17,995 bases of DNA from Paucidesulfovibrio sp050251775 (GCA_050251775.1 JBFWMD010000071.1:1-17995); one strand, 5' to 3'; counted from the first letter of the stretch, positions 9,751-17,954 are shown. Program-made: numbers and translations. Notes: generated by a model not told the origin, from the letters alone.

Positions 9751-12096
9751 ATGAAAATCCTGAAATATCTGCTTTATGCAGCCATTGCGTTGAGCATCCT
9801 CTCGGCGAGTGCGCTCTATGGCCTCTATCGCTGGGCTTCCAACGATCTGCCCAATTTCACCAAGATCACGGACTATACACCCGCGTTGGTGACCACGGTT
9901 TATGATCGGGACGGCGGGGTGCTAGGCTACTTCTACCATCAAAAACGCTTTTTGGTCCGGCTGGACGAGATGGACAAGTGGCTGCCCATGGCTTTTCTGG
10001 CTGCGGAAGACGCCGCTTTCTACAACCACGAGGGCGTGGATCTGGTGGCCATTTTCCGGGCCTTCCTGATCAACCTCAAGTCGGGCCGGGCCAGGCAGGG
10101 CGGCAGCACCATTACCCAGCAGATCGTCAAGCAGCTGCTCTTGACCAACGAAAAGAGCTACGAACGTAAGCTCAAAGAGGCGATTCTCGCCTATCGGCTT
10201 GAGAATTATCTGACCAAGGAAGAGATTCTCACCATCTATCTGAATGAAATTTTTCTCGGTTCCAACAGCTACGGCGTGGAATCCGCCGCGCGGACCTATT
10301 TCGGCAAGCACGCCAAGGATCTGACTCTGGCGGAGAGTGCCATGATCGCGGGACTGCCGCAGGCCCCAAGCCGCTACAGCCCCTATGCCAATATCGATCT
10401 GGCCAAGGACCGCCAGCGCTACGTGTTGGGGCAGATGCGCAGTCTGAACTGGATCACCCAGGAACAGTACGACGAGGCCATGAATCAGGAGATCGTGCTC
10501 CAGCGGATGCCCGATCCCTCCTGGGGCACGGGCGCGTACTATCTTGAGGAAGTACGTCGCTGGCTCATCGAGCAGTACGGCGAAAACGCCGTGTACGAGC
10601 GCGGTCTGTCCGTCTATACGGCCTGCGATCCCAAGCACCAGGCCGCTGCGGAAAAAGCGTTGCGACACGGACTGCGCGATTCGGCCAAGCGTCGGGGCTG
10701 GCCCGGACCGGTGGGCAACGTGGATGAAACCCCGGCGCTCCTGGAACGTCTGGACAACCAGACTGTGGATCCGGCCGCCCTGGTGTCGGGGGATTGGCTC
10801 CTGGCCATGGTCACGGACGTGCGGCAGTCGTCCGCCGAGGTCAAGACCGGTCCGATCAGGGGCGTGGTCCCCGTGGAAAGCATGTCCTGGTGTCGGCATC
10901 CGGACATTCGCGTTCGCGGCGCGTATGCGCCCAAGGTCACGGACGCGCGCAAGGTGCTCAATAAGGGAGACGTGGTCTGGGTTTCGGTCAAGGCCCCCCC
11001 GGCGGAAGGCAAGGAGCAGTGGACCTTCGACCTGGAGCGGGAGCCCGACGTGGAGGGCGCCCTGGTCTCGATCACTCCGGGCACGGGCGAGGTCATGGCC
11101 CTGGTGGGCGGCTACGACTATATGCGCAGCGAGTACAACCGTGCTGTCCAGGCCCGCCGCCAGCCCGGTTCTGCCTTCAAGCCCATCGTCTATTCCACGG
11201 CCATGGACAACGGCATGACCCCGGCCACGCTGATCAAGGACACGGCTATTGTTTTCGAGAACAATGACGGTTCGGTCTGGCGTCCGGAAAACTACGAGGA
11301 AAGTTTTTACGGCTGGCTCTCTCTGCGCACCGCCCTGGTCAAGTCCAAGAACCTCGTGACCATCCGCGTGGCCCAGAAGGTCGGCATCAACAGGATCATC
11401 GAGCGGGCCAAGGCTCTTGGCCTGCAAGCTGACTTCCCCCACGACCTCTCTGTGGCCCTGGGATCCGCCTCGGTCACGCCCCTGAATCTCTGCTCGGCGT
11501 ATACCGTGTTTCCGCGCGGTGGCTCCTGGGTCGAGCCGCGCATGATTCTGGAGGTCAAGGATGTCTGGGACGAGCCGCTCTACAAGTCTGAACTCAAATC
11601 CCACGATGTCATCAGCCCGCAGACCGCCTATATCATGACTTATCTGATGCAGGAGGTGGTCCGCCACGGCACGGGCCGCAAGGCCCTGGTCCTGGGGCGG
11701 CCCCTGGCGGGCAAGACCGGCACATCCAACGACGAGCGCGATGCCTGGTTCATGGGCTTTTCGCCCTATTTGCTCACCGGAGTGTATGTCGGCTTTGACG
11801 AGCCGCGCTCCATGGGCGCGGGCGAGGCGGGCGGCTCCACAGCACTGCCGATCTGGATCGAATACCGTCAGGCCGTGGAGGAGGATTACCCGGTGCAGGA
11901 CTTTGTCCAGCCCGACGGCGTCGTCATTTCCCGTGCAACCTTTGAAGAGGGTTCCAACGAGGGAATGCATATGGTATCCTACTTCCTGCCGTTCAAGGAA
12001 GGAACGCAGCCCGCGCAAGAACCGATCACCGCGCCGGGCGTCGGAGCGGGCAGCCCGCAGGGCGTGGATGACGACCTGCTCAAACAGGGCTTCTGA
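9751..12096 (+). CDS. mrcA: Class A penicillin-binding protein, PBP1A type
   Basis: Bifunctional peptidoglycan glycosyltransferase and DD-transpeptidase anchored in the inner membrane. 781 residues. One N-terminal membrane anchor (about 5-27, YLLYAAIALSILSASALYGL). GT51 domain at about 55-230: catalytic Glu86 in AEDAAFYNHEG, GGSTITQQIVKQLLLTNE (118-134), and EEILTIYLNEIFLG. A PBP1A-style OB-like insert lies at about 315-430. Transpeptidase domain at about 435-700: SxxK motif S474-K477 (PGSAFKP), SxN motif S532-N534 and KTG at 655-657 (AGKTGTSND). All catalytic residues are intact. A Pro/Gly/Ala-rich tail follows 750. The start is nine bases after the preceding stop, with a weak GTGAG site. 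Last gene of the tight operon; the next gene is 130 bases away. Confidence 0.96.
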   Translation: MKILKYLLYAAIALSILSASALYGLYRWASNDLPNFTKITDYTPALVTTVYDRDGGVLGYFYHQKRFLVRLDEMDKWLPMAFLAAEDAAFYNHEGVDLVAIFRAFLINLKSGRARQGGSTITQQIVKQLLLTNEKSYERKLKEAILAYRLENYLTKEEILTIYLNEIFLGSNSYGVESAARTYFGKHAKDLTLAESAMIAGLPQAPSRYSPYANIDLAKDRQRYVLGQMRSLNWITQEQYDEAMNQEIVLQRMPDPSWGTGAYYLEEVRRWLIEQYGENAVYERGLSVYTACDPKHQAAAEKALRHGLRDSAKRRGWPGPVGNVDETPALLERLDNQTVDPAALVSGDWLLAMVTDVRQSSAEVKTGPIRGVVPVESMSWCRHPDIRVRGAYAPKVTDARKVLNKGDVVWVSVKAPPAEGKEQWTFDLEREPDVEGALVSITPGTGEVMALVGGYDYMRSEYNRAVQARRQPGSAFKPIVYSTAMDNGMTPATLIKDTAIVFENNDGSVWRPENYEESFYGWLSLRTALVKSKNLVTIRVAQKVGINRIIERAKALGLQADFPHDLSVALGSASVTPLNLCSAYTVFPRGGSWVEPRMILEVKDVWDEPLYKSELKSHDVISPQTAYIMTYLMQEVVRHGTGRKALVLGRPLAGKTGTSNDERDAWFMGFSPYLLTGVYVGFDEPRSMGAGEAGGSTALPIWIEYRQAVEEDYPVQDFVQPDGVVISRATFEEGSNEGMHMVSYFLPFKEGTQPAQEPITAPGVGAGSPQGVDDDLLKQGF

Positions 12097-12226
12097 TTTC
12101 ACCTCCGGTTCGGAAGCGTCCGGGGTGTTCCCGGCGCACTCGCGTGTGGCGGTGTGTTGAGGGTCTGAACAGTGCGGAACGCGGGGCGATATTGCCCTGC
12201 GTCCGTTGATGCCTACGGAGAAAGCC

Positions 12227-13030
12227 ATGAAGCTCGACATCTTTCAGGTGGATGCGTTTTCGGCCGAGGTCTTCGGGGGCAATCCCGCAGCCGTGGTTCC
12301 GCTCTACGAGTGGCTCAGCGACGAATTGATGCAGAGCATCGCCCTGGAAAACAACCTCCCGGAAACCGCCTTTTTCGTGCAGCGCGGGGAATATTACGAA
12401 CTGCGCTGGTTCACCCCCGGCGGGGAGATCGACCTCTGCGGTCACGCCACCCTGGCCGCCGCCCACGTGCTCTTCGACTACCTCGACTACCCGGACAAGG
12501 TCGTCGTCTTTGCCACCCGCAGCGGCAGGCTGTTCGTGGACCGCGAGGACGATTGCCGCCTGTCCATGGACTTTCCGGCCTGGCCCGCCAAACCGTTCCA
12601 GGTCACGGAGCGGGTACAGCGCGCCCTGGGCGTGCGGCCCGAGGAACTCTATTTTTCGCGGGATTTTCTGGCGGTGTTCAAGGACGAGGCCACGGTGCGG
12701 GCGCTCAAGCCGGACATGGAGCTGGTCAGCCGCCTGGACGGCCTCTGCCTGATCGCCACGGCGCCGGGCGAGGACTACGATTTCGTTTCCCGCGTGTTCG
12801 TGCCCAGTCTGGGCATTCCAGAGGATCCGGTCACGGGATCAGCCCATTGTACGCTGGTTCCGTATTGGGCCGCGCGTCTGGGCAAGCAGGATTTGCACGC
12901 CTATCAGGCCTCGGAGCGGGGCGGGGAGCTCTTTTGCCGCCACCTGGGTGACCGGGTCAAGATCACCGGCTTCGCGGTCCTCTATCTGCGCGGAACCATC
13001 CACCTGGAGCACGCGGCGGCCTGCGGCTGA
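12227..13030 (+). CDS. PhzF-family isomerase/epimerase-like protein
   Basis: A 267-residue member of the PhzF/DapF-like fold family, whose characterised member isomerises a dihydro-anthranilate in phenazine synthesis. Most genomic copies have no known substrate. The start MKLDIFQVDAFSAEVFGGNPAAVV is characteristic. The catalytic-base Glu46 in NNLPETAFF, the DLCGHATLAAAH block (69-80) and the second signature EDPVTGSAHC (199-208) are all present, so the protein is probably active. ATG at 12227 is chosen because GGAG (12217-12220) lies six bases upstream; an upstream TTG at 12206 would extend it by seven unconserved residues. No phenazine genes are nearby. It may be transcribed by read-through from mrcA: the 130-base gap (12097-12226) contains no clear promoter and no T-tailed terminator. 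Confidence 0.9.
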   Translation: MKLDIFQVDAFSAEVFGGNPAAVVPLYEWLSDELMQSIALENNLPETAFFVQRGEYYELRWFTPGGEIDLCGHATLAAAHVLFDYLDYPDKVVVFATRSGRLFVDREDDCRLSMDFPAWPAKPFQVTERVQRALGVRPEELYFSRDFLAVFKDEATVRALKPDMELVSRLDGLCLIATAPGEDYDFVSRVFVPSLGIPEDPVTGSAHCTLVPYWAARLGKQDLHAYQASERGGELFCRHLGDRVKITGFAVLYLRGTIHLEHAAACG

Positions 13031-13041
13031 CTGCGGACCGT

Positions 13042-13072
13042 CGTGTGGCCGGGCGCAAGGCCCGGCCACACG
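13042..13072. terminator. GC-rich 13-bp hairpin between convergent genes
   Basis: CGTGTGGCCGGGC (13042-13054) pairs perfectly with GCCCGGCCACACG (13060-13072) around the loop GCAAG. It sits 11 bases after the phzF-family stop and 8 bases before the stop of the convergent U32 gene. There is no T run on either side, so it may act as a bidirectional 3'-end hairpin or Rho-assisted terminator rather than a classic intrinsic one. Confidence 0.6.
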
Positions 13073-13080
13073 GAGCGGGC

Positions 13081-15069
13081 TCAGAGCAGCGTGAGATCCC
13101 AGTTGAATTTGCTGCTGCGGTCCGAGGCCCGGACCCTCTTGGGCAGGTGTTCGCGGATGGTCAGCAGCCAGGCGTAACCCGCGCGTTCCAGCATCCTGGC
13201 CTCCGCCGAGAGGTCCAGCTCCCAGTTCGGATAAATCCAATAATTCTGTCCCAGCGGCTTGACCCAACAGGTCTCGCCCTTGGGGCTGTTGTAGGCTTCG
13301 CCGATTTTCACGCCCTCGCCGAGCACCCGGGAAATGCCCAGTGGCCAGAGGCCCTTGAGCACCACGCCCAGAGGCAGGGGGCTTTCGGCGGGCAGGCGCA
13401 AAAACTCATCCTTGGAAAGTTCCGGGCTGACGAACGCGCCGGAAAAGCCGAGCTCGGCCAGTGCCTGCACAGCGTAGCCGTTGGAAATATTGCAGAACGG
13501 CCCGGCCACGAGTCGGGCCGCGCCCTTGGGAACCAGCCCGGCCTGCCAGGGCGCGTTGAGCACCAGGGTCTGCGCTCCCAGGTTCAGGGCCGACTGGACC
13601 ATCCCGGCCCAGCGCTCCTCCTCATTGGGCCAGATCACGGGCGGCAGCCACCACCAGACCTGCCGGTGCAGAGCGCGGGGCAGGGTCTCCAGAAGGCGTT
13701 GCTCCAGCCAGAATCCGGTCATGTCCTGGATTCTGCCTTTGGGCGGATTGCGCATCAGACTGATCTGGCGTGTTTTTTCCGGTTTTGCTGGTGGCAGGGG
13801 CCGGGGCATGAAGCTCGAGGCTTCGGGCGCGGCAATTTCCGGTTGGGCCGCGAGGGCCTTTTCCAGCCGCCGCAGCTCCGAGATCAGGCCGGGTTCGCGG
13901 CGGTCAATGAGAAAAACGCGCATTCCCGCGCTGGCCGCTGGTCCGCGTCCCGGAGGCAGGTCCAGGCGACCGCCCTTGGGCACGCGTTTGCGCACCGGCA
14001 GCACGCGGTGGCCGGTCTCGTCCTCGTAGCCCACGCGCAGCAGGTCGCCGGGCAGCAGATCCATACGCGGATTGAGGTACGGGCGGCGGTTCAGGGTCTT
14101 CACCGGCCCCACGAACAGGCCCGATCCCGTGTCCTTGTCCGGCTGCACCGGGGTGAAGGCGCGCTGGGGCAGGAACGCGGAGTGGGTTCCGGGGCGGCCC
14201 AGGGCCTGTTCAAGCAGGCTCAGGGCGTCCTTCTTGGCCTGGGCGTCCTTGGGCCGGTCGCGTAGCAGCCGGTAGGCCTTGACCGTGTAGTAAACGTAGT
14301 GCGGGCCTTTTTTGCGGCCCTCGATCTTCCAGGCGTTGATCTTGGGCAGGTCCAGGAGCGGTTTGGTCAGGATGTCCAGGCTGAGGTCCATGCAGGAAAA
14401 GGCCCGGCGGCCTTGGTCGCTCTTTTCGTGGCGGTAGAGGCGGCGGCAGGGTTGGACGCAGCGACCGCGCAGGCCGCTCTTGCCGCCCATGTAGCTGGAC
14501 CACCAGCAGCGGCCCGACACGGAATAGCAGAGCGCGCCATGCACGAAGATCTCCAGGTCCAGGTCCTCGGGGCAGGCTTCGGCCATGGTCCTGGCCTCGT
14601 CCAGGCTCAGTTCCCTGGGGATGACCACCCGGTCCGCGCCCAGTTCGCGGGCGATGCGCAGTCCTGCCGGATGGGAAAGGTTGCCCAGGGTGGAGAGATG
14701 CAACTCGCCCTGGAACCCGGCCTGCCGGGCCAGGAGAAACATGCCGGGGTCCTGGACAATGAGCGCGTCGGGGCGGACGCTGCGGGCCGCCCGGTCAATG
14801 AGTCTGCCTGCCGCGTCCTCGTCGCCGGGCTTGACCAGGGTATTCATGGCGACGTACACCTTGACGCCCTGCTCGCGGGCCAGATTTGCCAGGCGGGCGA
14901 GTTCGCTGATAGAAAAGTTCTGGGCCTGCATGCGGGCCGAGAAGTGCTTCAGTCCCAGGTAGATTGCGTCCGCCTCCGCAGCCAGCGCCGCGAGAAAGCT
15001 GTCGCGGTCGCCCGCGGGGGCCATGATTTCCGGCTTGGTCATGCCGGATGTGCTGTTGTCCCGATTCAT
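13081..15069 (-). CDS. Peptidase U32-family protein, probable RlhA/TrhP-like RNA hydroxylation enzyme
   Basis: A 662-residue U32 protein, close in length to E. coli RlhA (23S rRNA C2501 hydroxylation) and longer than TrhP/YegQ. The N-terminal half (about 10-300) has KPEIMAPAGDRDSF, DAIYLGLKHFSAR, KVYVAMNTLV, ALIVQDPG and the signature EIFVHGALCYSVSGRCWWSS, with C181, C188, C204 and C208 (GRCVQPCRR) matching the four-cysteine set that binds an Fe-S cluster in this family. The C-terminal half (about 440-600) contains a second U32-like stretch (QTLVLNAPWQAGLVP, FCNISNGYAVQAL). The name 'peptidase' is historical; RNA modification is the better inference from characterised members, but the target RNA is not shown. 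Possible starts are ATG 15099, 15069 and 15042; 15069 is chosen for a weak GAGCAG site and because homology begins just after it. The gene is divergent from pyrK. Confidence 0.88.
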   Translation of the reverse strand: MNRDNSTSGMTKPEIMAPAGDRDSFLAALAAEADAIYLGLKHFSARMQAQNFSISELARLANLAREQGVKVYVAMNTLVKPGDEDAAGRLIDRAARSVRPDALIVQDPGMFLLARQAGFQGELHLSTLGNLSHPAGLRIARELGADRVVIPRELSLDEARTMAEACPEDLDLEIFVHGALCYSVSGRCWWSSYMGGKSGLRGRCVQPCRRLYRHEKSDQGRRAFSCMDLSLDILTKPLLDLPKINAWKIEGRKKGPHYVYYTVKAYRLLRDRPKDAQAKKDALSLLEQALGRPGTHSAFLPQRAFTPVQPDKDTGSGLFVGPVKTLNRRPYLNPRMDLLPGDLLRVGYEDETGHRVLPVRKRVPKGGRLDLPPGRGPAASAGMRVFLIDRREPGLISELRRLEKALAAQPEIAAPEASSFMPRPLPPAKPEKTRQISLMRNPPKGRIQDMTGFWLEQRLLETLPRALHRQVWWWLPPVIWPNEEERWAGMVQSALNLGAQTLVLNAPWQAGLVPKGAARLVAGPFCNISNGYAVQALAELGFSGAFVSPELSKDEFLRLPAESPLPLGVVLKGLWPLGISRVLGEGVKIGEAYNSPKGETCWVKPLGQNYWIYPNWELDLSAEARMLERAGYAWLLTIREHLPKRVRASDRSSKFNWDLTLL

Positions 15070-15097
15070 CGTTTTGCTGCTCAAGAGGGCCTCGCCC

Positions 15098-15883
15098 ATG
15101 CTGAAAAAATTTTGCAGGGAAGTCAGAGTAGGAGAAATCCTGCCCGTCGGTCAATCATTGCGGACTGGAGAGTTCTTCGAGCTCAGGCTCGAAAGTCCGG
15201 GCTGGGCCGGCTGGCGGCCCGGCCAGTTCGTCATGCTGCGCCCGTCGGACTGGGACCACTCCCTGCTCTGGGGGCGTCCCTTTTCCATCTGTCGGGGCGA
15301 CGCCGGTCCGGACGGGCAGTTCAGCGTCTTCTTCCAGAAGGTCGGACGCGGAACGGCACGCATGGCACATCTTCGCCCCGGTGACAAGGTCACGGTCTGG
15401 GGTCCGCTCGGCAATTCCTTTGCCGTGGAGGAAAAGACCCCGACCCTGCTGCTCGCGGGCGGTGTGGGTTTGGCTCCGTTCGTGGGCTACGCCGAACAGC
15501 ATCCCGCTCCGGAAAATCTGGAGCTGGTCTTTGCCCACCGAGTGCCTCTGGGCTGCTATCCCTATGATGAAATGGGCGCGTTGCGCCGCTCCTGCCTGGA
15601 AGAGCGCACTTCGGCGGACCTGCCCCGGATCATCGAGGCCGTGCGGGCCAAGGTCGAGGAATACCGGGACGGGCTGATTCTCTGCTGCGGTCCCACGCCT
15701 TTCATGCGCACGGTGCAACAGGCCGCGCTGGAATTCGGCGCGCGGGCCCAGGTTTCCCTGGAAAACCGCATGGCCTGCGGCGTGGGCGCCTGTCTCGGCT
15801 GCGTCTGCAAGGATTCCGGCGGTCATCACGTCCAGACCTGCACCCGTGGCCCGGTGTTCTGGGTCAAGGATGTCACCCTCTAG
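15098..15883 (+). CDS. pyrK: Dihydroorotate dehydrogenase electron-transfer subunit (PyrK)
   Basis: FAD and [2Fe-2S] subunit that passes electrons from dihydroorotate, oxidised by PyrD, to NAD+. 261 residues. The ferredoxin-reductase-like FAD domain has WRPGQFVMLRP (39-49) and RPFSI (60-64). The NAD-binding segment is LLLAGGVGLAPFVGYAEQ (117-134), with LILCCGPTPFM (193-203) near the end of that domain. The C-terminal cluster motif is C227-x4-C232-x2-C235-x12-C248 (ACGVGACLGCVC ... TC), as in known PyrK proteins. ATG 15098 is preceded by AGAGGG at eight bases and gives the expected N terminus; an in-frame ATG 75 bases upstream would add unrelated residues. Followed by pyrD after 19 bases; the pairing of the two confirms a class 1B enzyme. 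Confidence 0.96.
   Translation: MLKKFCREVRVGEILPVGQSLRTGEFFELRLESPGWAGWRPGQFVMLRPSDWDHSLLWGRPFSICRGDAGPDGQFSVFFQKVGRGTARMAHLRPGDKVTVWGPLGNSFAVEEKTPTLLLAGGVGLAPFVGYAEQHPAPENLELVFAHRVPLGCYPYDEMGALRRSCLEERTSADLPRIIEAVRAKVEEYRDGLILCCGPTPFMRTVQQAALEFGARAQVSLENRMACGVGACLGCVCKDSGGHHVQTCTRGPVFWVKDVTL
15125..15154 (-). promoter_or_regulatory. Possible promoter for the U32 gene, inside pyrK
   Basis: On - the sequence has TTGACC (15154-15149, five of six to the -35 consensus), an 18-base spacer and TACTCT (15130-15125, three of six). A transcript would begin near 15118 and reach the candidate U32 starts. Because the two genes' starts interlock, any U32 promoter has to lie within pyrK, which makes this pair plausible but not proven. 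Confidence 0.25.
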
Positions 15884-15902
15884 CCCCAATCAGGAGATCG
15901 AC

Positions 15903-16826
15903 ATGGACCTCAAGGTGCGCTTCGCCGGGCTGGAGCTTAAGAATCCGATCCTGACCGCTTCGGGGACCTTTGGTTTTGGCCTGGAGTTCTCCGGCTTCGG
16001 CGATCTGGCCTCCCTGGGCGGCATAGTGGCCAAAGGGCTTTCCCTGAAACCGCGCGAGGGCAATCCCATGCCGCGCATCGCGGAAACTCCGTGTGGCATG
16101 CTCAACGCCATCGGCATCCAGAATCCGGGCGTGGAAACCTTCGTCAGCAAAATTCTTCCGGCCATGCCCTGGAGGGAGACCGCTGTGGTGGCCAACCTCT
16201 ATGCCTGCGGCCCGGAGGAGTTCGGCGAGCTGGCCGGCATCCTGGCGGCGGAGGAGGGCATCGCGGCCCTGGAAGTCAATGTTTCCTGCCCCAACGTCAG
16301 TCAGGGCGGCTCGCTCTTTGGAGCGGACCCGAGGCAGATCACGCTGGTCACCGAGGCTGTTAAGAAACGCTCCGGCAGCAAGCCCGTCTGGGTCAAACTT
16401 TCGCCCAACGTCACGGACATCGCGGTCTGCGCACGGGCGGCGGAGCAGGGCGGCGCGGACGCCCTCTCGCTGATCAACACGCTCATGGGCATGGCCGTTG
16501 ACGCGCGTGCGCGCCGGCCCCGGCTGGCCAACGTGGTGGGCGGACTCTCCGGTCCGGCCATCAAGCCCGTGGCCCTGCGCTGCGTGCATCAGGCTGTGCG
16601 GGCCGTGAAGATTCCCGTGGTCGGCATGGGCGGCATCAGCTGCGCCGAGGATGTGCTGGAGTTCCTGCTTGTGGGCGCGCACGCCGTGCAGGTGGGCACG
16701 GCCAACTTCCTGCGGCCCGACTTCGCCTTCCGCCTCGTGGACGAACTGGCCACCCTGGTGGAGCAGTGGGGGATCACGAGTTGGGATGAGTATCGCGGTC
16801 AGTTTGAAATTCCAGGGAAAAATTGA
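15903..16826 (+). CDS. pyrD: Dihydroorotate dehydrogenase, class 1B catalytic subunit
   Basis: FMN enzyme of the fourth step of UMP synthesis, oxidising dihydroorotate to orotate; works as a complex with PyrK in the cytoplasm. 307 residues, normal for class 1. An FMN-binding TIM barrel is recognised by NPILTASGTFGFG (14-26), GGIVAKGLSLKPREGNP (39-55), ETPCGMLNAIGIQNPG (61-76), LEVNVSCPNV (123-132) with catalytic Cys129 of class 1 enzymes (class 2 uses Ser), WVKLSPNVTD, SLINTLMGMAVD, GGLSGPAIKPVALR, GMGGI and VQVGTANF. AGGAG six bases before ATG 15903 fixes the start; an upstream in-frame ATG lies inside pyrK and would add an unconserved extension. Co-transcribed with pyrK. Confidence 0.97.
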   Translation: MDLKVRFAGLELKNPILTASGTFGFGLEFSGFGDLASLGGIVAKGLSLKPREGNPMPRIAETPCGMLNAIGIQNPGVETFVSKILPAMPWRETAVVANLYACGPEEFGELAGILAAEEGIAALEVNVSCPNVSQGGSLFGADPRQITLVTEAVKKRSGSKPVWVKLSPNVTDIAVCARAAEQGGADALSLINTLMGMAVDARARRPRLANVVGGLSGPAIKPVALRCVHQAVRAVKIPVVGMGGISCAEDVLEFLLVGAHAVQVGTANFLRPDFAFRLVDELATLVEQWGITSWDEYRGQFEIPGKN

Positions 16827-16894
16827 ATCTGAAAACTTTTTGGCATTTTAGGCTTGCCAGCAAAATGGTTTTATATTAGGTCAGACTTCCTCGC

Positions 16895-16986
16895 GGAGAG
16901 GTGTCCGAGTCCGGCTTAAGGAGCACGCCTGGAAAGTGTGTGTACCCGGAAGGGTACCGGAGGTTCAAATCCTCTCCTCTCCGCCA
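16895..16986 (+). tRNA. tRNA-Ser, anticodon GGA
   Basis: A 92-base class II tRNA with encoded CCA. Acceptor stem GGAGAGG (16895-16901) pairs with CCTCTCC (16976-16982); discriminator G and CCA follow. Anticodon stem CACGC/GTGTG encloses the loop CTGGAAA with anticodon GGA at 16931-16933, reading UCC and UCU. A long variable arm (GTACCC-GGAA-GGGTAC) is the serine hallmark, and the T loop is TTCAAAT. Upstream, TATATT (16872-16877) is a good -10 candidate, though no -35 lies at proper spacing (TTGCCA at 16854 is too close). Confidence 0.97.
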
Positions 16987-16996
16987 GATCGAAAGT

Positions 16997-17026
16997 AAAG
17001 CCCTGGAGCAATCCGGGGCTTTTTTT
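16997..17026 (+). terminator. Intrinsic terminator after tRNA-Ser
   Basis: AAAGCCCTGGA (16997-17007), loop GCAA, then TCCGGGGCTTT (17012-17022) makes an 11-bp stem with one T-G wobble, followed by a run of seven T (17020-17026). It begins ten bases after the tRNA CCA end, so it closes the tRNA transcript, and perhaps pyrK-pyrD transcripts reading through. Confidence 0.88.
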
Positions 17027-17097
17027 GTGCGTGGCCATTTTGCGCCGTATTCCACGCTCCAGGGGCGGATAATCCGATCAGCCGTTCGCGGAGTCGG

Positions 17098-17853
17098 CTA
17101 TTGATATCTGGATAAGATTCGCTGGAGGGTCCCGTCCTCGCGCATCTGTTCAATGGTCGCATCAAAGGAATCCACCACCGAGGCATAGGGTGATCCTTTG
17201 CGCACGAGCAGATGGAACGGCATGGACGCCAGTTCGATGTTCGTTTCCACGATCTGATTTTCCAGCCCGGCCTTGCGGATTTCGAGCATTGCCCCCGGGG
17301 GCCATTCGATGACCAGGTCGCCCCGGCGGTGCGCGAGCATCCGCCAGATACTGGGTAGAGTGGGCGTCTCCAGCACGCGGATTCCCGCAGTCTCCACGTT
17401 GTCCTTGCTCCAGCCGTTTGTGCTGTACGTGATCACCGAGAATCCGGCATTCTTGATGTCCGCGAGGGATTGAATGGCAAGTATCTTCTTGATTCTCGGA
17501 TTGTTGGCGTACGTGAACAGGTTCATGGTCTTGCGGTAGAAGGGCTTGGCATGCGTCACCGTGTATGCCGCCCGTTCTTCAGTGGGCACGGTGATCATGG
17601 CGTCCTGGCGTCCTTCGCGGACTTCGGCCTGGCAGCGCGACCAGGGAAACGCCTCCCATACGGTTTCGACGTGTTGGCGACGCAAGGCCTCTGTTACGAT
17701 CTCATAAAAAATTCCGTGCATTTCGCTTTGGGCATTTCGAAAGAAAAAAGGTTGGAATTCCGGGTAGGCCACACGCAATGGAGTGGCTCGAACCAGCGGA
17801 GGGAACAGGAGGCAGAGGAATAATACAGTCAATAATTGTTTGGAATATTTCAT
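17098..17853 (-). CDS. Periplasmic substrate-binding protein, SBP_bac_3 type
   Basis: A 251-residue exported protein of the family-3 solute-binding fold (amino-acid-like ligands). A signal peptide is clear: KYSK, a hydrophobic core LLTVLFLCLLFPPLV and a cleavage site after VRA (23). The mature part begins TPLRVAYPEFQPFFF, then GIFYEIVTEAL, PWSRCQAEVREGRQDAMITVP, FYRKTMNLFTY, the SLADIKNAGFSVITYSTNG hinge region, and a C-terminal MREDGTLQRILSRY helix typical of the family. ATG 17853 is chosen for the signal peptide and AGGA six bases upstream; an in-frame ATG at 17913 would put 20 residues before the signal. No permease or ATPase gene adjoins it, so it may be an orphan binding protein serving a distant transporter or a sensor. 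The ligand is unknown. Confidence 0.88.
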   Translation of the reverse strand: MKYSKQLLTVLFLCLLFPPLVRATPLRVAYPEFQPFFFRNAQSEMHGIFYEIVTEALRRQHVETVWEAFPWSRCQAEVREGRQDAMITVPTEERAAYTVTHAKPFYRKTMNLFTYANNPRIKKILAIQSLADIKNAGFSVITYSTNGWSKDNVETAGIRVLETPTLPSIWRMLAHRRGDLVIEWPPGAMLEIRKAGLENQIVETNIELASMPFHLLVRKGSPYASVVDSFDATIEQMREDGTLQRILSRYQ

Positions 17854-17954
17854 TATAATTCCTGAGATGACGAATTTGTTGCCACATGAGCAGTACAGTG
17901 GCTGACATAACATCCCCTCTTCAACAGCTCAACCGGGAGTGGTGATTGTTAGCT

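Noticed and set aside
12120..12134. CCGGG-GTGTT-CCCGG hairpin after mrcA as terminator
   Set aside because: Only five pairs and no T run; not enough to end the operon.
9922..12240. A 772-codon open frame on - opposite mrcA
   Set aside because: Same antisense codon-bias artefact; low-complexity translation, no motif, and mrcA has all catalytic motifs.
13045..14265. A 406-codon open frame on + opposite the U32 gene
   Set aside because: Runs against a well-conserved U32 protein; Gln/Gly/Arg-rich translation is typical of a shadow.
16895..17097. tRNA-Ser as an integration site for a mobile element
   Set aside because: No integrase, no repeated tRNA 3' end seen in the window, and flanking genes have ordinary composition.
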